Positions 27,507 through 34,279 of a stretch of DNA of 41,257 bases are shown one piece after another (positions within the stretch are counted from its first letter, which is position 1; each line of letters starts with the position of its first letter). The notes below the pieces were generated by a model. That model made no database searches. It was not told the DNA's origin and saw nothing but the letters and a program-made list of their open reading frames with translations. Both the position numbers and the translations under genes were made by a program. The stretch is from JBCDGZ01 sp038750655 (GTDB taxonomy: Bacteria; Bacteroidota; Bacteroidia; Chitinophagales; Saprospiraceae): contig JBCDGZ010000064.1 of the NCBI GenBank assembly GCA_038750655.1, positions 1-41,257 on the forward strand, in the 5' to 3' direction.

Positions 27507-28226
27507 TCAAACTGCTTTAATGTAAAAAAAGGCCTCTCCATAATGATCCGCGAATAGCATCCTATACCTCTCATCAGAAATAAGCTGCCCCCCATTCGCC
27601 ACTATCTTATCGTGCGCCAAGGCCATATCCCTCACCCCAAACACCGTCACCCAATACTCATACTTCCCCTTCACCGCATTGTCCAATTCCTGAACAGCCG
27701 CCACCTTAGTCCCCTCCGAAGTATAGCCCTCCAACTGCTCGGGGTAAGCCCCCTCAACAAATTGCCAACCCAATAACCCCGAATAAAAATCAATGACTTT
27801 GGCCGCATTAGACACCTGAAGCTCCCTCCCCAAGACAACTCCATGAGCAGGCTGCCGTGATTGTCGCAGTTGATCGCCATCATAAACCGTAAACCCCGCC
27901 CCCATCGGGTCGCGAATCAGCGCAATATGCCCCCCGTAAAACGCCTCATTAGCTACCTCCACCTTCGCCCCCAATTGCTGCGCCTTCTCCACCGTCGTCG
28001 CCACCTCCGCCACTTGTATATAATTCATCCAAAAATCCGGCATTTTAATGGTCTTGAAAAAATCCGGCGTCTCGTAGATACCCGCGATTTCTTCATCGCC
28101 CCGATAGGTCGTATGGTAGCCCTCTTCTTCGTGGGTCTGCCAATCAAATACAGCTTTGTAAAACGAGATACTCTCTAGTGGATGGTAAGTAGAGAGGTCG
28201 GTCCAAACGAAGGTGTTAGTCAGCGT
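27507..28226 (-). CDS. Two-domain VOC family protein; start codon appears to be non-standard
   Basis: A two-module VOC protein of the lactoylglutathione-lyase-like family. The first ATG (28043) would drop the first beta-alpha unit. In frame upstream the sequence reads LTNTFVWTDLSTYHPLESI, then SFYKAVFDWQ, which is the normal start of this family (xTFVWTDLSTxDxxAAxxFY). The frame is closed by TAG at 28230-28232. The only codons between that stop and the conserved N-terminus are CTT, ACG (28224-28226) and CTG (28221-28223), so translation must begin at ACG or CTG, or the original ATG has mutated to ACG. From ACG the product is 239 residues. Both modules keep their pattern (FWMNYIQVAEVATTVEKAQQLGAKV and AKVIDFYSGLLGWQFVEG). 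The gene lies just left of the CRISPR-like region on the opposite side from cas-free flanks. Confidence 0.75.
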   Translation of the reverse strand, partial: TLTNTFVWTDLSTYHPLESISFYKAVFDWQTHEEEGYHTTYRGDEEIAGIYETPDFFKTIKMPDFWMNYIQVAEVATTVEKAQQLGAKVEVANEAFYGGHIALIRDPMGAGFTVYDGDQLRQSRQPAHGVVLGRELQVSNAAKVIDFYSGLLGWQFVEGAYPEQLEGYTSEGTKVAAVQELDNAVKGKYEYWVTVFGVRDMALAHDKIVANGGQLISDERYRMLFADHYGEAFFYIKAV

Positions 28227-28321
28227 AAGCTATTTTGTTTTTAAGTACAGCAACAAAAATAAGCGATCTGCTGGATAGGCTTTTTGATTTAGGTCAAAAA
28301 GTGGAGGGTGGAGGGAGTTGG

Positions 28322-28769
28322 AGGGGGACGGCTTATAAAATCCTTACCCACTTCGACACTCCGAGAGAGAAACTTGGAGACTGAGTAATTGTCTAAACGG
28401 CATATAAAATCCTTACCCATTTCGACGTATGATGAGGAGACAGGAATCGGTCAGTACAAGTCTAAACGGCTTATGAATTCCTTACCTACTTCGACTTTCT
28501 TAAATTACATCAATCTAGCTGGTCACTTGTCTAAACGGCTTACAAAATCCTTGCACACTTCGTCAGGCGGTGACGATAAACGTCATGGACGACTAGAGTC
28601 TAAACGGCTTATAGAGTCCTTACCCACTTCGACCTTATATTGATTGTGAGAATCAATCGTAAAGGGTCTAAACGGCTTATAAAATCCTTACCCACTTCGA
28701 CAAAGGTTGAAGTAACCGATTTTACAGGAAAACAGTCTAAACGGCTTATAAAATCCTTACCACTTCGAC
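28322..28769. CRISPR. CRISPR-like array A (7 repeats, 6 spacers, degenerate left end)
   Basis: Seven copies of a 36-bp repeat (starts GTCTAAACGG, middle CTTATAAAATCC, ends CCCACTTCGAC) lie at 28322, 28391, 28460, 28529, 28598, 28666 and 28735. Spacers are 33, 33, 33, 33, 32 and 33 bp and share no sequence. The copy at 28666 is exact; those at 28391-28633 carry 2-4 substitutions each. The leftmost keeps only its last 30 bases or so. The rightmost is 35 bp, having lost one C. Degeneration to the left suggests the leader is to the right and that processing runs on the minus strand, but this is inference. The repeat ends are partly complementary (GTC..AA..GG against its reverse), as in many CRISPRs. 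No cas gene is in the window, so type cannot be assigned. Confidence 0.82.
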
Positions 28770-29147
28770 CTATTTATTCTTCAATTTACTCCTGATCCAT
28801 TCGAGTATATCTTCATATTGATATTTACTGCTAGCAATATTAATCACAAAGTCATACTTCTCTTCTTCTGTAGCCTTGATGTCCTTATGATAACTCATTA
28901 GGAGCAATCGCATTAGGGTGTACCCTGTTCGTTTGTTGCCATCCGTAAAAGGGTGGTTGATTAAGATGCTTTCGATTATAGCGCTTGCCTTCTCCTCCGG
29001 GGAGGGATAAAGTTCTTGGCCATCGAAGGTCGCATAGGGTCTATTGAGGGCAGATTCTAGTAGGGCCTGATCTCTAATACCAGAGCTGCCTCCAAAGCGA
29101 TCAATAAGAATCTGGTGAATAATGAGCGCCTCCCGTAGGATGATCAT
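28770..29147 (-). CDS. doc: Doc-type (Fic fold) toxin
   Basis: A 125-residue Doc-like protein. The Fic core motif HPFTDGNKRT (residues 65-74) matches HxFx(D/E)xNKR of Doc, in which Lys replaces the Gly of AMP-transferring Fic enzymes. Doc of phage P1 phosphorylates and inactivates EF-Tu. Other family features are present: LIIHQILIDRFGGSSGIRD (N-terminal helices), LESALNRPYATFDGQELYPS (flap) and EKASAIIESILIN. The start overlaps the antitoxin by four bases. The stop codon directly abuts the last repeat of array A, and the whole cassette occupies the position of one spacer between two arrays of the same repeat. Confidence 0.93.
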   Translation of the reverse strand: MIILREALIIHQILIDRFGGSSGIRDQALLESALNRPYATFDGQELYPSPEEKASAIIESILINHPFTDGNKRTGYTLMRLLLMSYHKDIKATEEEKYDFVINIASSKYQYEDILEWIRSKLKNK

Positions 29148-29338
29148 TGGGCCAGTCTTTTAAGTAACGCTGCATCTTCATCGAGGATTTGGCTAAGGTC
29201 TTTAGAGCGATTCAAATCTTTCATCGTCGTTTTTTGGACTGCTTGGAGGTAGCTCAACACGCTTTTCAGTTGCTCCTCGGGTAGGGTGTTGAGCAGTTGA
29301 TCAATTTGTGCTCGCAGGTCTTGATGTCCCATTTGCAT
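29144..29338 (-). CDS. Antitoxin partner of the Doc-type toxin
   Basis: A short acidic helical protein, 64 residues from the ATG at 29338 (MQMGHQDLRAQIDQLLNTLP). A second ATG two codons later is equally possible, and a TTG at 29362 opens the frame. It contains an N-terminal helical segment (QIDQLLNTLPEEQLKSVLSYLQ) and an acidic C-terminal tail (DLSQILDEDAALLKRLA), the kind of segment that inhibits a Fic/Doc partner. It does not show the Phd/YefM fold by eye; I call it an antitoxin because it overlaps the toxin by four bases and precedes it. Its promoter must lie within the 40-80 bases upstream, which include the truncated first repeat of array B. Confidence 0.75.
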   Translation of the reverse strand: MQMGHQDLRAQIDQLLNTLPEEQLKSVLSYLQAVQKTTMKDLNRSKDLSQILDEDAALLKRLAQ

Positions 29339-29378
29339 TGATTTTAATTCAATGTACAACAAATTGTCGGGGAATGAA

Positions 29379-29831
29379 ATGCTTTCGGCTTATAAAATCC
29401 TTACCCACTTCGACAGTCGACCGGAGTCCGCTATGCATTTGGACGAAATGTCTAAACGGGTTATAAAATCCTTACTCACTTCGACATGAAAAAGTAATTC
29501 ATAAATGTGAACAATGAGTCTAAACGGGTTATAAAATCCTTACTCACTTCGACGGTCTTCATTATTCCTAAGGCTAAAAAGCTTAGGGTCTAAACGGGTT
29601 ATAAAATCCTTACTCACTTCGACTACCAGATGGTGGCCAAAGACTTTACTGCAAAAAGTCTAAACGGGTTATAAAATCCTTACTCACTTCGACTTTGTGT
29701 AGGACTACTACCTAAATACACAAATAGGTCTAAACGGGTTATAAAATCCTTACTCACTTCGACATGCTCCCGATTACCATACGAGCGGCTATTATGTCTA
29801 AACGGCTTATAAAATCCTTACCCACTTCGAC
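29379..29831. CRISPR. CRISPR-like array B (7 repeats, 6 spacers)
   Basis: Seven copies of the same 36-bp repeat as array A lie at 29379, 29450, 29518, 29588, 29658, 29728 and 29796. Spacers are 35, 32, 34, 34, 34 and 32 bp, all unique. The first copy keeps only its last 29 bases. The next five are identical to each other but differ from array A at two positions (C to G at repeat position 11, C to T at position 27). The last copy is a perfect consensus of the array A type. The irregular spacing (68-71 bp periods) rules out a coding tandem repeat. It is cas-less within the window and faces the same way as array A. Confidence 0.88.
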
Positions 29832-30105
29832 CTTAGATTTTGCACTATTTTGATTATCAGTCGCTTGCAAAGGTTTTTGGGTACAACGAAATGGCCGAAT
29901 CCGGCATTGACCCTCATATTATACATTTTCAACCTATTATTTTTGCTCGAAAAACCAAATTTAATTTGGCGGTAAAACCTCCCTTTTTACAGATGATAGG
30001 GGTACCTTCAAACGGAGATCATTTTGATTAGATAAATATACCCTTTTTCGCACCAAGCCAAAAATATCCACGGATTAATGTAAATTACGGGGAATACAAA
30101 ATGCA
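29832..30105. promoter_or_regulatory. AT-rich flank of array B, candidate CRISPR leader
   Basis: This 274-base stretch between the last perfect repeat and the Crp/Fnr-type gene has no gene I can support. A 63-codon frame (29840-30031) opens with TTG and matches nothing known to me. If repeat decay to the left marks the old end, this is where a leader would be. It contains a perfect 15-base palindrome at 29955-29969. A clear TAnnTTTG promoter facing the array was not found. Confidence 0.4.
29955..29969. promoter_or_regulatory. Perfect 15-bp palindrome in the array B flank
   Basis: CCAAATT-T-AATTTGG: two perfect 7-base arms around one base. It lies 124 bases right of array B and 137 bases left of the Crp/Fnr-family start codon, a reasonable position for an operator of either. 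The sequence does not match the usual CRP site (TGTGA-N6-TCACA). Confidence 0.4.
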
Positions 30106-30591
30106 ATGATCAGACGATTCAAAAGGTTCAAAGTCAAGAAGGGGGACATCCTGCAACGAGAGGGCGAACTCAACACCAAGGTCTTTCATGTGAAATCGGG
30201 CTTGCTCCGAAGTTATGCCATTGATAAGAATGGGAAGGAGAACATCTTTATGTTTGCTCCTGATGGGTGGGTGATTGCGGATCATAGCGGCCCGGAGGTG
30301 CCGGCGGTTTTATTTATCGATGCGCTTGAGGATTCGGAGGTGATTGAGCTGCCGAAGGATACCGAGCGGGAAAAGAAGAATATTGTTCCGCTTACCAAAC
30401 GCTTGGGGGCCTTGCAGAATAGGATATTGATGCTGATTAGTACGAATGCCATTGAGCGGTACGAGAATTTTGTTCGTATGTATCCTTCCTTGGTGCAGCG
30501 GGTGCCCCAGCGTATGATTGCTTCCTACCTTGGGGTCACTCCGGAGAGGCTGAGTGCGGCCAAATCTAAGCGCCGCAAGAAGACCAAATGA
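30106..30591 (+). CDS. Crp/Fnr family cyclic-nucleotide-binding-domain protein (short form)
   Basis: A 161-residue protein with a cNMP-binding-like jelly roll (KVKKGDILQREGELNTKVFHVKSGLLRSYAIDKNGKENIFMFAPDGWV). A C-terminal helical part carries a winged-helix recognition segment (RVPQRMIASYLGVTPERLSAAKSK). This is the Bacteroidota CRP-like type. Usual members are about 185-195 residues and begin with an extra helix; here an in-frame TAA lies ten codons upstream of the ATG, so the missing helix is not a start-site artefact. The canonical cAMP phosphate-binding RxxS is not evident (DALEDSEVIELP instead). It sits next to array B and precedes the porin operon on the same strand, so it may control either. 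Confidence 0.85.
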   Translation: MIRRFKRFKVKKGDILQREGELNTKVFHVKSGLLRSYAIDKNGKENIFMFAPDGWVIADHSGPEVPAVLFIDALEDSEVIELPKDTEREKKNIVPLTKRLGALQNRILMLISTNAIERYENFVRMYPSLVQRVPQRMIASYLGVTPERLSAAKSKRRKKTK

Positions 30592-30696
30592 GTGGTTTTC
30601 TTATGAAATCATAATGCAGAAGACCTTTCGCTGGCTTTACCTTTAGGCCATTAATGAATTCCTCTAATGAATGGCGGATTGTTATATCGTATCAAG

Positions 30697-32091
30697 ATGT
30701 ATAAGTTGCTGCTGAGTGTGTTGTGCCTCCTTTCTTGTAGTTTTTTTTCTCCTATCCATGCGCAATCTTATAGCTTCAAAGACCAAAGAGCGGAGGAAAA
30801 TTACCTTTCCTTGAAAGATAGTGTCAATCTGACGGGCTTAGCGGCGCTTAAGTATATTGCTCTAAGTGCTAACCGAAATAGCTATCTGAGCATTGGAGGG
30901 TCTTACCGGCCACGCTTTGAGCATTTCAGCAACAGCAATTGGATAGCGGGCAATGATTTGAATTATTACAGTCAGCGGCTTAGCTTTCATACCGATTGGC
31001 ATTTTGGAAAGTACCTTAGATTTTTTGGAGAACTCTATCATGGGTACAAAACCCAGGGGGCTACCTTTTTGCAATCGGATGATCTGGACTGGCATCAGGG
31101 ATTTGTGGAAATATTGCTGCCCTTTGAGGATCAGCGACTCTCGGTTCGCTTTGGTCGGCAGGAAATGAAATTAGGGGCAGGGCGATTGATAGACTTGCGA
31201 GTGGGGACGAATATCCGGCGGAGTTTTGATTTGGGGAAGGTGACTTTCCAAAACAATAGAATGACCCTGGATGCTTTTTACGGGAAGGAAGTACAAATCG
31301 ACTTTGATGCGTTTGACAACGAATTTGGCTTTTTTGATGACGCTGTGGCTACTCCAAAAACCTGGGGTGTGTACAGCCAAATTGCGGTGTTCAAAAATGA
31401 TGATGTTGATGACAGCAATGATTTGTATTATATCGGCTTTCGATCCGACCAATCTGCTTTTAGTGATGTCGTAGGCAAAGAAACTCGCCACAGCATCGGC
31501 ATCAGGCGCTTTGGGAATATTGGCCACAAATTTCAGTACAATACAGAATTCGTTTACCAGTTTGGAGATATTGACGGCATTTCTATCCGGGCTTTTAATC
31601 TGGAAACAGATTGGAAATATACTTTGCTTCACAAAAAGTGGAAACCAACCATCGGTTTGAAACTAGACTGGTCATCAGGTGATCAGGAAGTGGGGGATGA
31701 TCGATTGAATACCTTTAATCCATTGTTTGTTAATCCTAGTATTTACAGCTTGGCGGCGGTGAATACGCCCGTAAATTTGATAAGTTTTCATCCCTCCTTC
31801 ATCTTTTTTCCGACTAATAAATGGATGGTCAATATTGAATTTGCTACCTTCTTCCGCGCCTCGGACCAGGATGGGCTGTATACTCCTCCACGTTTTCAAA
31901 CCCGACCTGCTGGCGGGATTACGGATAATCATATCGGCAATACTGTTGGAATATTTACAAAATATACTTACAATCGATACATCAATTTTGACATCAGGAG
32001 TTCCTACTTCATCGCAGGGGATTTTGTAGAAGCATCGGGCGCTTCCGAGGGGATATTCCAAGTGGCATCCACGCTGAATTTGCTGTTTTAA
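30697..32091 (+). CDS. Outer-membrane porin of the alginate-export type
   Basis: A 464-residue beta-barrel. The ATG at 30697 gives a signal peptide (MYKLLLSVLCLLSCSFFSPI, cleaved near IHAQS). Family features of Alginate_exp-type porins follow: YLSIGGSYRPRFEHFSNSNW near the start, RLSFHTDWHFGKYLRFFGEL, LSVRFGRQEMKLGAGRLIDL, VTFQNNRMTLDAFYGKEV, LKLDWSSGDQEVGDDRLNTF and LYTPPRFQTRPAGG. The terminal FQVASTLNLLF ends in an aromatic, as barrels do. Despite the family name, such porins export or import many small molecules; no alginate genes are nearby. It is followed by two lipoprotein genes on the same strand with short gaps, suggesting an operon. Confidence 0.85.
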   Translation: MYKLLLSVLCLLSCSFFSPIHAQSYSFKDQRAEENYLSLKDSVNLTGLAALKYIALSANRNSYLSIGGSYRPRFEHFSNSNWIAGNDLNYYSQRLSFHTDWHFGKYLRFFGELYHGYKTQGATFLQSDDLDWHQGFVEILLPFEDQRLSVRFGRQEMKLGAGRLIDLRVGTNIRRSFDLGKVTFQNNRMTLDAFYGKEVQIDFDAFDNEFGFFDDAVATPKTWGVYSQIAVFKNDDVDDSNDLYYIGFRSDQSAFSDVVGKETRHSIGIRRFGNIGHKFQYNTEFVYQFGDIDGISIRAFNLETDWKYTLLHKKWKPTIGLKLDWSSGDQEVGDDRLNTFNPLFVNPSIYSLAAVNTPVNLISFHPSFIFFPTNKWMVNIEFATFFRASDQDGLYTPPRFQTRPAGGITDNHIGNTVGIFTKYTYNRYINFDIRSSYFIAGDFVEASGASEGIFQVASTLNLLF

Positions 32092-32117
32092 TTTTCTAAA
32101 AATAAATGACTTCAATT

Positions 32118-33443
32118 ATGAGCGACATCAGATTTTCTTTCCTACTGCTTTTGTTTGGCGTGCTGATTATGAGCAGTTGTAATCAAAAGTCAAATGAAAA
32201 TGCAGTTACTGCAAAAGCAACTACTTCAACCACTGCTGATCTTGATCAGTATAAGATCGCCGGCGCTACGGTCCTGGCTTTTGGGGCGGACAATGTCTTG
32301 TTTATTGGAGATAGTAAGGCGGCGAAGGTCCACGCGGTTAAAACCAGTGCTGAGGCATTAAAAGACCCTGTTCCTTTTAATATGGAGGGCTTCGACGTCC
32401 TGCTGTCTGAAAAATTAGGCATCCAGCCAAGAGATATTATTGTCCACGATATGAAGATACATCCGGTCAGCCAGGAAGCCTACGTAGCGGTGAGACTAGG
32501 TCATCAACCGGATGCTAAATCCGTTGTGGCGATGGTACACCCGGCTACGCGGGATATTCGATTTTTGGAAGTCAATTCTTCTAATAGTACCAGTGTGTCC
32601 ATTAAGAATCCTGCCTCCTCCGATTTGCTGTTTTGGAAAGAAACTCCAGCCAGCGCATTGACCATTACGGATATAGATTTTAATGATGGTTATGTATATG
32701 TAGCAGGCTTGACCAATAGTGAATTTGCTTCGACGCTCAGAAAGATCAAGTACCCCTTCGATGATACACAAGAGTCGGTCAAGAGCATAGAAATGTACCA
32801 CGCCGTACATACTCAAAACGAAACGCGTGCGCCCATCCGTACCATGTTATTCGATGAGATTAACGGAAAATCTACCCTCTTGGCCAGCTATACCTGCACG
32901 CCTTTGGTGACCATACCGACCGCAGCAATTACGGGAGGGGCTGCCATCAAAGGAAAGACTATTGCTGAGTTGGGATACGGAAATACGCCGATAGATATGC
33001 TGGTGGTCAATACCCAAGGCTTTGATGGTTCGGTTAGCAAAAATTTATTGGTGACCAACAAAAACCGAGGGGGAACGATGATTCCTTTTGCTTCAGTAGA
33101 AGCAGGGGAGAAGGGCAATGGAATGGCTGGTCAACAAGCTATGTTTGCCACCGGCTTGGAAGGGATCAATGAAATCCCTACGGCCAATGTCATGCAGATC
33201 GATGTTCAAAATCCACAGATGTTAGGCATTGTGCGCCGTAATATTGAAACCGGCGATATTGATTTGGTCTCAGAATTAACGGGTACATTTTTGAGACTGA
33301 GTGATTTTATTTCCGAGTACGACTTTCCTGACTATCGTTATTCTGACGATAAAATGGGGCAAGGTACGAAGCAATACCATGATATGGTGAAGCAAATGGA
33401 AGGGTACCCGGATTTGACTTCTGAAAAAATGGGAAGAAATTAA
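32118..33443 (+). CDS. Lipoprotein of unknown function, probable beta-propeller
   Basis: I do not recognise this 441-residue protein as a named family. It has a lipobox (LIMSSC) and an NQKSNENAVT tether. The body alternates short beta strands and turns in a way that suggests a propeller (GATVLAFGADNVLFIGDSKAAKVHAV, DIIVHDMKIHPVSQEAYVAV, TITDIDFNDGYVYVAGL, PIRTMLFDEINGKSTLLASY, DMLVVNTQGFDGSVSKNLL). The C-terminal part reads YDFPDYRYSDDKMGQGTKQY. An ATG at 32106 would add four residues; 32118 gives the cleaner signal. The stop codon abuts the ATG of the next gene, so the two are tightly coupled and probably act together with the upstream porin. Confidence 0.72.
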   Translation: MSDIRFSFLLLLFGVLIMSSCNQKSNENAVTAKATTSTTADLDQYKIAGATVLAFGADNVLFIGDSKAAKVHAVKTSAEALKDPVPFNMEGFDVLLSEKLGIQPRDIIVHDMKIHPVSQEAYVAVRLGHQPDAKSVVAMVHPATRDIRFLEVNSSNSTSVSIKNPASSDLLFWKETPASALTITDIDFNDGYVYVAGLTNSEFASTLRKIKYPFDDTQESVKSIEMYHAVHTQNETRAPIRTMLFDEINGKSTLLASYTCTPLVTIPTAAITGGAAIKGKTIAELGYGNTPIDMLVVNTQGFDGSVSKNLLVTNKNRGGTMIPFASVEAGEKGNGMAGQQAMFATGLEGINEIPTANVMQIDVQNPQMLGIVRRNIETGDIDLVSELTGTFLRLSDFISEYDFPDYRYSDDKMGQGTKQYHDMVKQMEGYPDLTSEKMGRN

Positions 33444-34262
33444 ATGAATAGAGGATCGATTGTTGTCATAGTATCCCTTTTTTGTTGTATTAATTTCTCC
33501 TGTCAAAGTGCAAAGACAGCGAAGGAAATACTGCCCGAGGTCGTGGCAGTATTTCCTTCTTCTGATACGCTACCGGAGAACTTATTGCGGATGTACATCC
33601 ATTTTTCCAAGCCCATGAGGATTACGGGTAATTTGGAAAAAATAAAATTGGTCGATGCCGATGGGCAGGAATTGGTCGGTGCCATCTTTAATAATGTACA
33701 GGAATTGTGGGATAGGGAGCAACAACAGTTGACCCTTATTTTGGACCCTGCCCGAGTGAAAACGGGCTTGGTTGCCAACGAGCGTTTGGGAAGGGCCTTG
33801 CAAGCTGGTAAGCCCTACCAGTTGGTTATCGGGCAATTAGAAGATGCGGAAGGTACGCTGCTTAAAGCAGCATTTACTAAATTGTTTTATGTAAGTAAAG
33901 AAGACAGGCGTTCTCCCAATACTGCATTATGGACCACGCAAATTCCCAAGGCGGATAGCCAATCGCCCTTGATTGTCCAATTTCCAGAAATGCTTGATCA
34001 TCTTTCCTTAGAGCAAAGATTACAACTGACCGATCAAAACAACCAGCCCATCGTTGGTCAAGTAGCAATCGTCAACCATGAAACGGAGTGGCGTTTTTTG
34101 CCGACCGAAAAATGGTCGTCGGGCGATTACATTTTGTACGTTCACGGTCGTTTGGAAGACCCCTGCGGAAATAATCTGAATGGCTTATTTGATCATAAAA
34201 TGGGCAGTTTAAAAAATGAACGGGAAGGGGCGATAGAGCGTATTCCCATCACTATTAACTAA
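33444..34262 (+). CDS. Ig-like (SbsA/Big_5 type) lipoprotein
   Basis: A 272-residue exported protein. A short signal ends near Cys20 (INFSC), consistent with a lipoprotein. The opening EVVAVFPSSDTLPENLLRMYIHFSKPM is the usual Big_5/SbsA Ig-like start; a second similar segment begins near SPLIVQFPEMLDHLSLEQRLQL and ends YILYVHGRLEDPCGNNLNG. The translation start directly follows the previous gene's TAA (no gap). Such domains occur in surface proteins of Bacteroidota; the partner is likely the propeller-like lipoprotein. The function is unknown. Confidence 0.78.
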   Translation: MNRGSIVVIVSLFCCINFSCQSAKTAKEILPEVVAVFPSSDTLPENLLRMYIHFSKPMRITGNLEKIKLVDADGQELVGAIFNNVQELWDREQQQLTLILDPARVKTGLVANERLGRALQAGKPYQLVIGQLEDAEGTLLKAAFTKLFYVSKEDRRSPNTALWTTQIPKADSQSPLIVQFPEMLDHLSLEQRLQLTDQNNQPIVGQVAIVNHETEWRFLPTEKWSSGDYILYVHGRLEDPCGNNLNGLFDHKMGSLKNEREGAIERIPITIN

Positions 34263-34279
34263 CTAAAAAAAAATACAAA

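Noticed and set aside
28389..28643. An 84-codon frame on the plus strand through array A, with the repeat translating as SKRLxKSLPTST
   Set aside because: Four 69-bp periods keep one frame by chance of spacer length. Array B has periods of 68-71 bp that break the frame, spacers share no protein pattern, and no ribosome site is present.
28770..29147. Reading the Doc-like protein as an AMP-transferring Fic enzyme
   Set aside because: The core has GNKR, not GNGR; the lysine is typical of Doc-type phosphotransferases, so Doc is the better call.
29840..30031. A 63-codon frame beginning TTG right after array B
   Set aside because: No family resemblance, no start signal, composition like non-coding flank, and it contains the palindrome at 29955; more likely leader or regulatory DNA.
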